Positions 44,074 to 54,000 of a stretch of DNA of 64,000 nt are shown here, piece by piece; position 1 is the stretch's first letter, and each line of letters opens with the position of its first letter. The DNA is from Pseudoalteromonas sp. H105. GTDB lineage: Bacteria > Pseudomonadota > Gammaproteobacteria > Enterobacterales > Alteromonadaceae. Position numbers and translations under genes: made by a program. Below the pieces are notes generated by a model, which was given only the letters and a program-made list of their open reading frames with translations, did no database searches and was not told where the DNA came from. Where the stretch lies: positions 62,001 through 126,000 of the forward strand of contig NZ_LOFH01000012.1 of NCBI RefSeq assembly GCF_001469215.1. Reading direction: 5' to 3'.

Positions 44074-45009
44074 CTACTTGTAATAAGAAGGTGCATTTTC
44101 ATCAGGTCGCGTTTTAAAACGCCTATGTAACCACATATACTGCTCAGGTGCGATGCTAACAGCTTGTTCCATCCTTTGATTCACGCGGGTTACATCAGCG
44201 CTATCGTTATCGGTAGGAAAATTATCAAGCACAGGTAAAACCTCTAGATGATATTTACCTTCTTCATCACGACGGCTCGTTAGGCTGACGACCTCGCAAT
44301 GTTTACTTCCGGAAAAAAGCAAGGTTCCCGTTGTGCTAGCTGCATCGGGTACAGCAAAAAATGGCACGAATTCACAGCGCTTACGACCATAATCTTGATC
44401 GGGTAAATAATAACAAACTTTTTTATTTTTGAGTGCCTGTAACAGCCCTTTTACATCACGTTTGCCAATGAGGTATTCATTGGAGCGTAATCGGCCATTT
44501 GTAGTAAAGTATTCCATCAATGGGTTATTGTGAGGGCGATAAAAGCCGACACCTTGGCATTTTATACCCAACACACGGCCTGTCATTTCTAAATGCAGCA
44601 TGTGAGGAACTAACAGTAACGCCCCTTTGCCTGAGCGTTGAATGTTTTCTAAATGTTCAATGCCTTTAATCGAGCCACATGCTTTGTTTATTCGCCATTG
44701 CGGCCACCACCATGCCATCCCGGTTTCCATCATTGCGATGCCTGTATTTTCCATATTTTTTAGTACGAGCTGTTGTTGCGCTTGCGCAGATAACTCTGGA
44801 AAACATAGTTTGATGTTTACTTCAGCAATGTGTCGTCGCTTTTTCATAAAACGATGTACTAATCTACCTAAATGTTTGCCCATGGATAATTGTAACTTTT
44901 GCGGAAGCCACGAGATTATGTAAAGAAAAAAGACACCCATCCACGTTAGCCAATAACGAGGGCCTAAAAAAGAGAATTTAAAAGGAGAAGAGTTAACCAC
45001 AGAAAGCAT
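44074..45009 (-). CDS. lpxL: Kdo2-lipid A late acyltransferase (LpxL/HtrB family)
   Basis: Inner-membrane acyltransferase of 311 aa that adds a secondary acyl chain (laurate in E. coli LpxL) to Kdo2-lipid IVA in LPS assembly. N-terminal TM (about 20-37), then the catalytic HX4E motif HMLHLE at 136-141 (VPHMLHLEMTGR), and DQDYGRKRCEFVPFF with the second motif. The family includes LpxL, LpxP and LpxM, and the acyl chain cannot be read from sequence; LpxL is the default. A gap of 92 nt separates it from tolC upstream stop region, where a terminator lies. Confidence 0.85.
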   Translation of the reverse strand: MLSVVNSSPFKFSFLGPRYWLTWMGVFFLYIISWLPQKLQLSMGKHLGRLVHRFMKKRRHIAEVNIKLCFPELSAQAQQQLVLKNMENTGIAMMETGMAWWWPQWRINKACGSIKGIEHLENIQRSGKGALLLVPHMLHLEMTGRVLGIKCQGVGFYRPHNNPLMEYFTTNGRLRSNEYLIGKRDVKGLLQALKNKKVCYYLPDQDYGRKRCEFVPFFAVPDAASTTGTLLFSGSKHCEVVSLTSRRDEEGKYHLEVLPVLDNFPTDNDSADVTRVNQRMEQAVSIAPEQYMWLHRRFKTRPDENAPSYYK

Positions 45010-45058
45010 CTCGAATGTTAAAAGTGGCAGTTTAACTGTAAGCGATTAAAAATACAAA

Positions 45059-45083
45059 AAAGCCAGCATATTGCTGGCTTTAA
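45059..45083 (-). terminator. Terminator of tolC
   Basis: AAAGCCAGC (45059-45067) pairs with GCTGGCTTT (45073-45081), five-base loop; on the minus strand it is followed by TTTTTT from the A-run upstream. It lies 20 nt after the tolC stop and just before the lpxL start, so lpxL must use its own promoter or read-through. Confidence 0.85.
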
Positions 45084-45101
45084 AAGAGGCAATCGTTGAG
45101 A

Positions 45102-46442
45102 TTAAATCTCTTTCAAGCCCTGATTAATTGCAACCAAGTCTTCGCTTGTTAATGTACCAGCAGCTTGTTTTAGGCGTAATGTTGAAACAACATAACGATA
45201 ACGAACATTGGCTAAGTTACTTTTTGCGTTGTAAAGGTTTTGTGTACTGATAAGCACGTCAACTATGGTACGCGTACCAACTTCAAAGCCAGCTTCGGTC
45301 GCTTTTAGGGCACTTTCAGCAGAGACAACTGCTTGCTCAAGCGCTTTAAAGGTCGCAATATCTGATACAACTTGGTTGTAAGATGTAATAACTGAGCGCG
45401 TAACGCCACGAAGTGATGACTCCAGATCTTCGCTTGCTGAAACATAAAATGCACGTGCTTGATCTGTCGCTGCGGTGGTTGCTCCACCAGAGTAGATTGG
45501 CACACTAAAATTAAGTCCTACAGTTGTGCTATCACCACGTGGCTTCATGTTGTTACGAGCAGTATCGGCTAATGAATCGCCATAACTTGCGCTTAAAGTT
45601 AATTTTGGATAATGACCAGCTTGAGCTAAATCGATTTGATCTTTAGCAATATCAACGGTGACTTTTGCAACTTGAAGATTTAAATTATTTTGCTCTGCAA
45701 TTTTTACAAAGTCAGTTGATTGTTTGCTCGGCTTTACGGTAGAAAACGTCTCAGTGTTTAATATATCAAGCTTTGTGTGGTACTTACCGGTTATTTCACG
45801 AAGTAACTCACGTGCTGTTTCAACGCCATTTTTAGCAACAATTTCTTGTGCAACCGAGTTGTCATACTGTGCTTGTGCTTCATGAACGTCTGTGATTGCT
45901 GTTAAGCCAACCGCATAACGTTGTTTTGTTTGTTCTAACTGACGTTCGATAGCGCGTTTTTCAGATTGGACAAATTCAAGATTATCAATTGCGCTTAATA
46001 CGTTAAAATAACCATCAGCTACACGAACAATCAAGTCTTGTTGGGCAAAGTCATATTGTGCTGTTGCTTGTAAGGCTTGTTTATCTGCGATACCAAGCGA
46101 ATTCCATGCACCTAAATCAAAAAGGGTTTGGTTTAAGCTTAAACCACGGCTAAAGGTGTCAGATTCACTGTCTATTTTTGCATAACCAAGTGCATCGGTG
46201 CCATCATATGAGGTGCCATCTTTTTTCTCATAACCCATCGAGAAACCGATTTGAGGAAGTAAGGCACTTAAAGCACGGTCACTGTTATAAGATTGCGCAT
46301 CGGCTTGGGCCTTTGCTTTTAAAACAGTGGGATCATTTGCAGTGGCGATTTCGTATACTTGTAATAGATCTTCAGCATTTGATGCTGTAGCAGTCAATGC
46401 ACATGATAAACCGATCAGCGCAGATAAAATGTTCTTTTTCAT
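45102..46442 (-). CDS. tolC: Outer membrane efflux channel TolC
   Basis: Trimeric outer-membrane channel-tunnel used by drug efflux pumps and type I secretion. 446 aa with a signal peptide MKKNILSALIGLSCALTATASNA and two OEP repeats forming the coiled-coil tunnel. YEIATANDPTVLKAKAQADA starts the first repeat; GLNFSVPIYSGGATTAATDQA and RTIVDVLISTQNLYNAKSNLA mark the second. The C-terminal extension is shorter than in E. coli TolC. Divergent from nudF, as in many gammaproteobacteria. Confidence 0.94.
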   Translation of the reverse strand: MKKNILSALIGLSCALTATASNAEDLLQVYEIATANDPTVLKAKAQADAQSYNSDRALSALLPQIGFSMGYEKKDGTSYDGTDALGYAKIDSESDTFSRGLSLNQTLFDLGAWNSLGIADKQALQATAQYDFAQQDLIVRVADGYFNVLSAIDNLEFVQSEKRAIERQLEQTKQRYAVGLTAITDVHEAQAQYDNSVAQEIVAKNGVETARELLREITGKYHTKLDILNTETFSTVKPSKQSTDFVKIAEQNNLNLQVAKVTVDIAKDQIDLAQAGHYPKLTLSASYGDSLADTARNNMKPRGDSTTVGLNFSVPIYSGGATTAATDQARAFYVSASEDLESSLRGVTRSVITSYNQVVSDIATFKALEQAVVSAESALKATEAGFEVGTRTIVDVLISTQNLYNAKSNLANVRYRYVVSTLRLKQAAGTLTSEDLVAINQGLKEI

Positions 46443-46598
46443 TGGTCGTTCAGTCCTTAGACAATTTGCGTACTAAAAGCATGTTAACCTGTTTTGTAAA
46501 ATAACAACAAAAAAATTGTGTAAAACAGCGCAAACAAGTGTAACAGAATATAATAGCTCACAAACTTTTTGAGTTAATTAACAATTAATGGAGCGGTA
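46443..46598. promoter_or_regulatory. Divergent tolC / nudF promoter region
   Basis: This AT-rich gap holds a TATAAT at 46549-46554, a good -10 for nudF 45 nt upstream of its ATG; the -35 is weak. CTGTTTT and AAAACAG form spaced inverted arms (about 46491-46530) that may bind a regulator of tolC. No known operator is identified. Confidence 0.45.
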
Positions 46599-47225
46599 AT
46601 GGCAGAAACAGTAATCAGTCAGTTTAGCAATGATGATGTAAAATTGGAGCCAATTGAAAACTTATATGATGGCTTTTTTAAAATTAACTTATATCAATTC
46701 AAACATGCGTTGTTTGCTGGGGGTCAGTCTGAAATCATCAAACGCGAAATTTTAGAGCGCGGAGATGCAGTGGCGGTTTTACCGTATGACCCTAAAACAG
46801 ATCAGTTATTGTTAATAGAGCAAATTCGTATTGGGGCGATGCGCAGTAAAGATTCACCGTGGTTGCTTGAATGCATTGCGGGAATGACGGACCAAAGCAC
46901 CGATTATGAAGCCGTGGTCAAACGCGAAGCACTTGAAGAGGCAGGGCTTGAATTACAGCATCTAGAGTATATGTTATCTTATTTATCTAGCCCTGGCGGC
47001 ACAACAGAACGGTTATATCTGTATTTAGCATTTGCTGATTTAAGTGAATTACAAAGTGGCGTTTTTGGTCTTGAAACTGAAGGTGAAGATATAAAAACAC
47101 ACATAATAAGTTTTAATGACGCCATGGCGCGCTTAAATAATGGTGAAATAGATAATGCAGCCACTGTAATTTCATTGCAGTGGCTGGCGTTAAATCGCGA
47201 TCGCATACAAAATCAATGTAAATAA
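46599..47225 (+). CDS. nudF: ADP-ribose pyrophosphatase NudF
   Basis: Nudix hydrolase of 208 aa that cleaves ADP-ribose to AMP and ribose-5-phosphate. The Nudix helix is visible as GMTDQSTDYEAVVKREALEEAGL (split across about 90-112); REALEEAG with the metal-binding glutamates is intact, whereas the first conserved Glu of the box is Thr. LSSPGGTTERLYLYLA is typical of the NudF group. Cytoplasmic. First gene of the nudF-yqiB-cpdA-yqiA-parE run, a standard order. Confidence 0.93.
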   Translation: MAETVISQFSNDDVKLEPIENLYDGFFKINLYQFKHALFAGGQSEIIKREILERGDAVAVLPYDPKTDQLLLIEQIRIGAMRSKDSPWLLECIAGMTDQSTDYEAVVKREALEEAGLELQHLEYMLSYLSSPGGTTERLYLYLAFADLSELQSGVFGLETEGEDIKTHIISFNDAMARLNNGEIDNAATVISLQWLALNRDRIQNQCK

Positions 47226-47258
47226 GCTACCTTTAACCTCTAACTTTAGGGCGCAAAT

Positions 47259-47717
47259 TTGACAGCAACAGCAGTGAAACAACGATACATTCAAAGTTTA
47301 CCTAAGTACCTTACGTTATGTGAGCACAACTACTTGCGCGCATTAAAGTTATTGCCTGCTAAAAAAGAAGTGGCAGAAAAACGCTTGGTTCAATTAGGTG
47401 AGCACCAGTTTGAAATAAAGATAGATGGGTGCGCTAAATACACCATGGATATCTCAATTACCCAGCTATCGGGTGTTATCAAAGGAATGACCCCACTTTT
47501 TTTAACGGTTAGACTTTATCACGACGCCAAAGTGGCTGAAATTATCCACCATGATTATCATCAAAGAATAAAACCTTCATATGGTTATCCCAATCCATTA
47601 ATGCATCAAAAAGATGAAAAGTACCAGCTTAATGCATTTTTATATGATTGGTTAGTGGCGTGTGTCGAAAGTGGCCGTTCAGTACTCAACTGGGATGTAA
47701 ACAATGGCTTGGTTTGA
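47259..47717 (+). CDS. yqiB: DUF1249 protein YqiB
   Basis: Cytoplasmic protein of 152 aa, function unknown. DUF1249 features: SLPKYLTLCEHNYLRALKLLP at the N-terminus, RLYHDAKVAEIIHH and YPNPLMHQKDEKYQLNAFLYDWL near the end (parts). The start is TTG 47259, with AGGG about seven bases before it. It overlaps cpdA by 14 nt, so the two are translationally coupled. Confidence 0.9.
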   Translation: MTATAVKQRYIQSLPKYLTLCEHNYLRALKLLPAKKEVAEKRLVQLGEHQFEIKIDGCAKYTMDISITQLSGVIKGMTPLFLTVRLYHDAKVAEIIHHDYHQRIKPSYGYPNPLMHQKDEKYQLNAFLYDWLVACVESGRSVLNWDVNNGLV

Positions 47718-48495
47718 TGAGTACGTCACGTTTGAAAAAAAGAGGCTAAAGCTTGCACATGTTACCGACAGTCACTTATTTGCTCAGCATGATGGTGAGT
47801 ATTTTGGTGTTAATACGGCGGCTCATTTCGCCGCGTGTTTGTCGCACATGGCAACGCAAGGCTTAGATTGTGTCATTTTTGGTGGTGATTTAACACAAGA
47901 CCATACGCAAGAGTCCTATCTATTGTTTGCGCAATTAGTTGAACAATCAGCGTTAAACTGCCCTGTATTTTGGTTGCCAGGAAATCATGATGATCTTGCG
48001 CTGCTGGCGCAGTTAAGTAACGGGCAGATTTCCAGTGCTAAACGCCTCAGTGCAGTTGATTTTGATATTTTGTTACTTAACTCAAAAGGAGCAACGCCTG
48101 CAGGATGGGTAACGCAATCACACCTAGATGATATTTCTGCATACTTAGCATTATCGCAGCGCCAAAGTATTGTATTTTGTCATCATAACCCATTACCAAT
48201 TAATGGGTATTTAGATAAACATATGCTGGAAAATGGCCCGCAATTATTGAATGTATTAAACAACAGCAATCAAGTTAATTGGCTTTTTCATGGGCATGTT
48301 CATCATGATTATAACTTTCATTTTCGAGACATAAATGTAGTTGCCACACCGGCAAGTTCAGTGCAATTTACCAAAAATACTCCGCAGTGGTCACAGCAAA
48401 ATCTGGGGCCTGCGTACCGATTGATTACAGTGTCTAAAAGTCTTGAAACAGGCCGCGTGTGTTGTGAAATAGATGTAATATGGTTAAAAGAGTAA
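47704..48495 (+). CDS. cpdA: 3',5'-cyclic-AMP phosphodiesterase CpdA
   Basis: Metallophosphoesterase that hydrolyses cAMP to AMP. 263 aa. All class III metal motifs are there: DSH (Asp22, His24), GGDLTQDH, GNHDD, FCHHNP and HGHVHHD. Cytoplasmic. It sits between yqiB (14-nt overlap) and yqiA (16-nt overlap). It adds a cAMP branch to a window already rich in c-di-GMP genes. Confidence 0.94.
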   Translation: MAWFDEYVTFEKKRLKLAHVTDSHLFAQHDGEYFGVNTAAHFAACLSHMATQGLDCVIFGGDLTQDHTQESYLLFAQLVEQSALNCPVFWLPGNHDDLALLAQLSNGQISSAKRLSAVDFDILLLNSKGATPAGWVTQSHLDDISAYLALSQRQSIVFCHHNPLPINGYLDKHMLENGPQLLNVLNNSNQVNWLFHGHVHHDYNFHFRDINVVATPASSVQFTKNTPQWSQQNLGPAYRLITVSKSLETGRVCCEIDVIWLKE

Positions 48496-49040
48496 TCTAT
48501 ATTCATGGTTTTAATAGTAGCGAAAAGTCATATAAAGCTGTGCGCTTTGGTGAGTATATGGCAAACTATAATGTAGAATATTGTGTGCCGCGCTTGAGTC
48601 ATGAACCGTTGCATGCAATTATTCAACTGGAGCAACTACTAACGCCAAATTCGGTATTAATAGGCAGTTCATTAGGTGGTTTTTATGCCACGTATTTATC
48701 GCAAAGGTATCAGCTTCCTGCAGTGCTAATAAACCCTGCGGTTAAGCCGTTTTTATTGTTGAGTTCATTTCTAGGGTCGAATTATAACCCGTATCAGGAT
48801 ACCCATTACGAACTAAATAAAAGCCATATTAATGCGTTAAAAGCACTCTTTATCGCGCCGTTGAAACAGCCTTCGTTACTGTATTTATTGCAACAAACGG
48901 GCGATGAAGTACTCGGGTTTGAGCCGGCAGTAAAATATTATTCGCAATGCAAACAACATATTGAGTTTGGCGGCGATCATAGTTTTAAACACTTTGAGAG
49001 CACCTTCGAAAGCATTGTAGACTTTCTTAAAATCACGTAA
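48480..49040 (+). CDS. yqiA: Esterase YqiA
   Basis: Alpha/beta-hydrolase of the UPF0227 family, 186 aa. YIHGFNSSEKSYKA starts the fold; the nucleophile elbow is GSSLGGFYA (Ser near 63); the acid D in QTGDEVLG and the His in GGDHSFKHFE complete the triad. E. coli YqiA has short-chain esterase activity; the natural substrate is unknown. The ATG overlaps cpdA by 16 nt and it ends 32 nt before parE. Confidence 0.92.
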   Translation: MVKRVIYIHGFNSSEKSYKAVRFGEYMANYNVEYCVPRLSHEPLHAIIQLEQLLTPNSVLIGSSLGGFYATYLSQRYQLPAVLINPAVKPFLLLSSFLGSNYNPYQDTHYELNKSHINALKALFIAPLKQPSLLYLLQQTGDEVLGFEPAVKYYSQCKQHIEFGGDHSFKHFESTFESIVDFLKIT

Positions 49041-49072
49041 AACAGTGCTAAGCACATAAAAAGATAGAAACT

Positions 49073-50962
49073 ATGAGTCAGCAAAATTATAACGCCGAAG
49101 CCATTGAAGTATTAAATGGCTTAGAACCAGTTAAACGCCGTCCAGGTATGTACACCGATACCACACGCCCGAACCATTTAGGTCAAGAAGTCATAGACAA
49201 CAGTGTTGATGAAGCTATGGCGGGTCACGCGAGTAAAATAGATGTCATTCTACATGAAGATAACTCGTTAGAAGTTACCGATGATGGCCGCGGTATGCCT
49301 ATTGATATTCACCCAGAAGAAGGCATCCCGGGTGTTGAGCTTATTTTTACCAAACTTCATGCTGGTGGTAAGTTTTCAAACAAAAACTATCAATTCTCAG
49401 GTGGTCTACATGGGGTGGGTATCTCGGTTGTAAATGCATTATCAACACGGGTTGAAGTAGTCGTTCGCCGTGATGCCCAACAGTTTATGATGGCGTTTGA
49501 AAATGGCGATAAAGTTGAAGACCTAAATGTAATTGGCACCGTCGGTAAGCGTAACACAGGTACGACTGTTAGATTTTGGCCAGATGCGAGCTATTTTGAC
49601 TCAGCAAACTTTTCTCTGACTAAGCTGCATCATTTACTTAAAGCGAAAGCCGTTTTATGTCCTGGTTTGCGAATTAAGTTTATCAATAAGCAAACGAAAG
49701 AAACCCAAGAATGGTTTTATGAAACGGGTTTACGCGATTATTTAAATGAAGCTGTTAAAGGCTATGAAGTAATCCCTAAAGACCCATTCACCGGTGAGTT
49801 TTCAAGCTCCACAGAAGGTGCTGATTGGGCGGTTGTCTGGTTACCTGAGGGTGGCGAGTCAATTGCTGAGAGTTACGTAAACCTCATCCCTACAGCGCAA
49901 GGGGGAACTCACGTAAATGGCCTTCGCCAAGGTTTACTCGAAGCAATGCGAGAGTTCTGTGAGTTTAGAAATTTGCTTCCTCGTGGCGTTAAATTGACCC
50001 CAGATGATATCTGGGAGCGTTGTAGCTATGTTTTATCCGTTAAGATGCAAGACCCACAATTTGCGGGTCAAACGAAAGAAAAGCTATCGTCCCGTTCTTG
50101 TTCTGCTTTTGTATCGGGCATAGTCAAAGATGCATTTAGTCTTTGGCTAAATGAACATACTGACATTGCTGAACTGTTATCTGAATTGTGTATATCTAAT
50201 GCGCAGCGTCGCTTACGCGCAGCGAAAAAAGTGGTGCGTAAACGTGTAACGGCTGGGCCTGCATTGCCTGGTAAATTGACTGACTGTAGCGCCGCTGATA
50301 ATGACCGTACAGAACTATTTTTAGTGGAGGGTGATTCAGCGGGAGGGTCTGCAAAACAGGCGCGAGATCGAGAGTTTCAAGCGATTATGCCCTTACGTGG
50401 TAAAATTTTAAATACATGGGAAGTTGAATCAGGACAAATATTAGCGTCTCAAGAGGTGCATGATATTTCGGTTGCACTGGGTATTGATCCCGATTCACAT
50501 GACATTTCAGGCTTGCGCTATAATAAGATATGTATATTGGCTGATGCTGACTCGGATGGATTGCATATTGCCACACTTTTATGTGCATTATTTGTGCGCC
50601 ACTTCCCGACGTTGGTAAAAGAAGGGCATGTGTATGTCGCTATGCCACCACTATTTAGAATCGACATCGGCAAAGATGTGTATTACGCACTCGATGAAGA
50701 CGAAAAGAAAGGCATTTTAGCGCGTATTGAAGCTGAGAAGAAACGCGGTAAAGTTAATGTGCAGCGATTCAAAGGATTGGGTGAGATGAACCCATTGCAG
50801 CTACGTGAAACAACAATGGATCCAAATACGCGCCGCCTAGTGCAATTGACACTAGAGGAAGAAGAGCACACATTAGAAATGATGGACATGCTGCTGGCTA
50901 AAAAACGCTCATCAGACAGGCGCCAGTGGTTAGAAGATCATGGAAATCGTGCTCAAGTATAA
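49073..50962 (+). CDS. parE: DNA topoisomerase IV subunit B
   Basis: ATPase subunit of topoisomerase IV, which decatenates daughter chromosomes. 629 aa, standard. GHKL ATP site: DNSVDEAMAGH, DDGRGMP and GGLHGVGISVVNALS; transducer domain with GTHVNGLRQG; TOPRIM with EGDSAGGSAKQARDREFQAI and the DADSDG metal acids. The PLRGKILN and QRFKGLGEMNP signatures are present. Cytoplasmic. Two other genes lie between it and parC. Confidence 0.97.
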   Translation: MSQQNYNAEAIEVLNGLEPVKRRPGMYTDTTRPNHLGQEVIDNSVDEAMAGHASKIDVILHEDNSLEVTDDGRGMPIDIHPEEGIPGVELIFTKLHAGGKFSNKNYQFSGGLHGVGISVVNALSTRVEVVVRRDAQQFMMAFENGDKVEDLNVIGTVGKRNTGTTVRFWPDASYFDSANFSLTKLHHLLKAKAVLCPGLRIKFINKQTKETQEWFYETGLRDYLNEAVKGYEVIPKDPFTGEFSSSTEGADWAVVWLPEGGESIAESYVNLIPTAQGGTHVNGLRQGLLEAMREFCEFRNLLPRGVKLTPDDIWERCSYVLSVKMQDPQFAGQTKEKLSSRSCSAFVSGIVKDAFSLWLNEHTDIAELLSELCISNAQRRLRAAKKVVRKRVTAGPALPGKLTDCSAADNDRTELFLVEGDSAGGSAKQARDREFQAIMPLRGKILNTWEVESGQILASQEVHDISVALGIDPDSHDISGLRYNKICILADADSDGLHIATLLCALFVRHFPTLVKEGHVYVAMPPLFRIDIGKDVYYALDEDEKKGILARIEAEKKRGKVNVQRFKGLGEMNPLQLRETTMDPNTRRLVQLTLEEEEHTLEMMDMLLAKKRSSDRRQWLEDHGNRAQV

Positions 50963-50977
50963 ACGCGAAGGTATTTT

Positions 50978-52903
50978 ATGCACCGACAACAAGATAGTGG
51001 CTTATTAACTGCTGGGTTATATCGCTTTACGATAAGCTGCTTTGTTGTTTGCTGTTTACTTGTATCTGCGACTAGTTTTGGCGCAATACAAGGCGATAAA
51101 TGGTTAGAGGCAAAGATCACAACTGCCGAGCAAAACAGTATCAAGCACCCAAGCTTAGCCATTGAATATTTGTTGGTATTACTTCGTGATCAACAGGGAG
51201 CATTAACCGATTTACAACGCTCAAAACTACAAATAGAACTTGCAAGAAACTACCTTTTCAATGGTCAATTAAGCGAGGCTCAAGCTTTAGAGCAGCAGAT
51301 TAGTGAGCACCTAAATAAGTTAGATATAACAACTCAAATATATTTTTGGATGATAAAATCAGACATAAATATGTATTTAGGCGACGTTGATGTTGCATTA
51401 GCAAACCTAAATAATGCAAAAGATTTGGTTGAACCTCTCAATGACATTGTCTTAATCGCTGACGTTTACGCCAGTTTTGGTGATTTTTATTTAAGTAATC
51501 ATGATGAAGTGAATGCGATAGATTACTTTTATAAAGCGTATGCTTTGATCCGCGCAAGTGATAATGCACTAAAACTAGCTTATCTTGATGCAAGTATTGC
51601 ACGTACTTATGAGGCGCTTTTTGATTATGAAAAAGCGATTGAACTTCAAGAAAAAGCACTGAAGTACTTTTTAGTCCATGACCTTAAGTTTGACATCATG
51701 GTGTCGTATTATTACTTAGCTAAAACCTACCTCAATGTCGCTCGGGCGGACGATGCAAATATGCTCGCCAATAAAATATTAGCAATAAACAAAACCTTAA
51801 AAACCCCTAATTTTGATTACTATGCTTACATTCTTCTAACGCAAGGGTATTTAGAGCAAGGTAACCTCACTGAAGCTGAGCGTTTTTTTAATTTAAGCAA
51901 GTTAGGTGTCAGTGAAATTGAAGACATTAAAAGCATCATTAGGCATCAATTAATACAGGCAAAGATTGAGGTTGAGCAAAATAATTTAGACGCAGTGGCG
52001 CAGACTCTTCAGAGTGTGGAGCTAAAAATAAACAGTATTACTGTTGATAACAGCATTCTATTTAGACTCCAATTAAGTGAATTACAAAGCCAACATGCAA
52101 TCTTAACTGAAAACTTTCCGTTGGCTGTTACTTACCAGCAAGCGTATATCAGCTTAAATGAGCAATATTATAATCAAGTGAGAGAACTGTCGCGTTCGCG
52201 CTATAAAGTACAGTTTGACTTGAAAAAAACCGAACTTGAAAATCAGCTTTTAGAAAAAGATAAAGCGCTTAAAGATTTTGCACTAAACGAGTTTGAGCAA
52301 CAGCAAGCATTACAGCGAACAATCATGGTGAGCGTACTATTGTTGTTAGTCGTATTGCTCCTTTTTGCTTGGCGGCAATATAGGCTTAAGCGGAAATTTA
52401 GTTTGCTTGCTAATACAGATTATTTGACAGGTGTGGCTAATCGTCGAAAAATAATGGATTTCGCTGAGTTGCAATGGCTGGAGTTATCAAAAACCGACAC
52501 GTGCTTTTCGCTGATTAGTTTTGACCTAGACCACTTTAAAAAGGTCAATGATGAATATGGTCACCCCGTGGGAGATCTTGTTTTAAAAAGAGTGGTGCTA
52601 TTAGCACAACAAGCTATTCGTGATAAGGATTGTTTAGGGCGTATTGGTGGAGAAGAGTTTTTAGTGGTGCTGCACAATACTAATCTAGAGCAAGCAACTG
52701 AGATTGCATATCGAATTAAAAGTGCAATAGAAAAAGAGACGATAGATTGCGAAAATGGGCAAACAGTTAAAGTCACTGTCAGCTTAGGAGTGACCCAAAA
52801 GAGCAATCAAATAGATACCTTCAAAGACTTATTGAAACAAGCAGATAAAGCCTTGTATTCAGCTAAAACTAAGGGTCGAAACAGGGTAGAGATATATGAG
52901 TAA
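50978..52903 (+). CDS. TPR-containing membrane diguanylate cyclase
   Basis: Sensor-type c-di-GMP synthase, 641 aa. N-terminal signal/anchor (about 15-37), then a periplasmic TPR-like helical region (about 60-400: repeats such as NARNYLFNGQLSEAQAL and ASIARTYEALFDYEKAIELQ), a coiled coil, a TM helix (about 446-465) and a cytoplasmic GGDEF domain with signature GGEEF at 557-561. RDKD, five residues before it, fits the I-site, so the enzyme should be active and feedback-inhibited. It starts 15 nt after parE and overlaps the next gene by 8 nt, so it appears co-transcribed with parE, which is unusual. Confidence 0.92.
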   Translation: MHRQQDSGLLTAGLYRFTISCFVVCCLLVSATSFGAIQGDKWLEAKITTAEQNSIKHPSLAIEYLLVLLRDQQGALTDLQRSKLQIELARNYLFNGQLSEAQALEQQISEHLNKLDITTQIYFWMIKSDINMYLGDVDVALANLNNAKDLVEPLNDIVLIADVYASFGDFYLSNHDEVNAIDYFYKAYALIRASDNALKLAYLDASIARTYEALFDYEKAIELQEKALKYFLVHDLKFDIMVSYYYLAKTYLNVARADDANMLANKILAINKTLKTPNFDYYAYILLTQGYLEQGNLTEAERFFNLSKLGVSEIEDIKSIIRHQLIQAKIEVEQNNLDAVAQTLQSVELKINSITVDNSILFRLQLSELQSQHAILTENFPLAVTYQQAYISLNEQYYNQVRELSRSRYKVQFDLKKTELENQLLEKDKALKDFALNEFEQQQALQRTIMVSVLLLLVVLLLFAWRQYRLKRKFSLLANTDYLTGVANRRKIMDFAELQWLELSKTDTCFSLISFDLDHFKKVNDEYGHPVGDLVLKRVVLLAQQAIRDKDCLGRIGGEEFLVVLHNTNLEQATEIAYRIKSAIEKETIDCENGQTVKVTVSLGVTQKSNQIDTFKDLLKQADKALYSAKTKGRNRVEIYE

Positions 52904-53990
52904 AGTGCTCGCATTGTTCGTTTTATTGGGGTGCTTGAGTATGCCTGCTATTGCTGTTGATGTACTTAAAGAGCTGAGTGCGGCAGATGGATTCAATATT
53001 AGTTTGTTCGCTAAAAAAGTGGACAATCCTCGCCAGCTTGCGGTATCAAAAAAAGGCATTGTGTATGTAGGAACTCGTAAAGCGGGTAACGTATACGCAC
53101 TTATTGACCATAATAGCGATGGCGTTGCGGATAAAAAAATAGTGATTGCTAAAGACTTAAATATGCCATCGGGATTAGCGATAAAAGATGGCGATCTCTT
53201 TGTTGCTGAAGTTGAGCGAATCATCCGTTTCAAAGACATAGATAAACACCTCAAAAAGCCTAACTATGACGTCGTTTATGATCAATTTCCTGTAGATCGC
53301 CACCATGGTTGGAAATTTATTCGTTTTTCACCAACGGGTGAATTAATAGTGCCCGTTGGCGTGCCATGTAATATTTGTGCTGAAAACGAAAGATATGGGC
53401 GTATATTTTCATTAAATGTTGATACGAAAGAGATTAAAACTATTGCCAGAGGAGTGCGAAACTCCGTAGGTTTCGATTATCACCCCGGTACGCAAGCATT
53501 TTGGTTCAGTGATAATGGACGCGATATGATGGGGGATGACATTCCACCTTGTGAAATAAATCGTGTTTCAGAAGAAGGGGAACATTTTGGTTTTCCGTAT
53601 ATTCACGGTGGTTCAATTTTAGATCCTGAATACGGCAAAGCTAAAAACATTACAGATTATAAAGCGCCTGCTTTAGCGCTTGAGGCACATGTAGCTCCAT
53701 TAGGTGTGCATTTTTATAAGTCAAAACAATTCCCAGTAAACTATCATCAGCAGTTATTTGTTGCTGAACATGGGTCGTGGAATCGCAGTAAAAAATCAGG
53801 ATATAAAGTGGCTGTTGCCACTATTGAGCAGGGACGTGTGATAAAATACACGCCGTTTATAACGGGCTTTATGAAAAACGAAGAAACATTGGGTCGTCCG
53901 GTTGCGTTTGCAGAACTTGCCGATGGCAGCTTATTGATCTCCGATGATTATGCCAATGTAATCTACCGTGTAAGCTATAAAAAAAATTAG
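52896..53990 (+). CDS. PQQ-type sugar (sorbosone/glucose) dehydrogenase-like protein
   Basis: Exported six-bladed beta-propeller, 364 aa, with a signal peptide ending near PAIAVD. Repeating blades read SKKGIVYVGTRKAGNVYAL, IKDGDLFVAEVERIIRF and DYHPGTQAFWFSDNGRD; DRHHGWKFIRFSPTGE and VAEHGSWNRSKKSGYKVA fit the GDH/L-sorbosone dehydrogenase family. PQQ-binding is inferred; the true substrate may differ and some members are not enzymes. It overlaps the diguanylate cyclase by 8 nt and ends 10 nt before parC. Confidence 0.82.
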   Translation: MSKVLALFVLLGCLSMPAIAVDVLKELSAADGFNISLFAKKVDNPRQLAVSKKGIVYVGTRKAGNVYALIDHNSDGVADKKIVIAKDLNMPSGLAIKDGDLFVAEVERIIRFKDIDKHLKKPNYDVVYDQFPVDRHHGWKFIRFSPTGELIVPVGVPCNICAENERYGRIFSLNVDTKEIKTIARGVRNSVGFDYHPGTQAFWFSDNGRDMMGDDIPPCEINRVSEEGEHFGFPYIHGGSILDPEYGKAKNITDYKAPALALEAHVAPLGVHFYKSKQFPVNYHQQLFVAEHGSWNRSKKSGYKVAVATIEQGRVIKYTPFITGFMKNEETLGRPVAFAELADGSLLISDDYANVIYRVSYKKN

Positions 53991-54000
53991 GTAGGCTTTG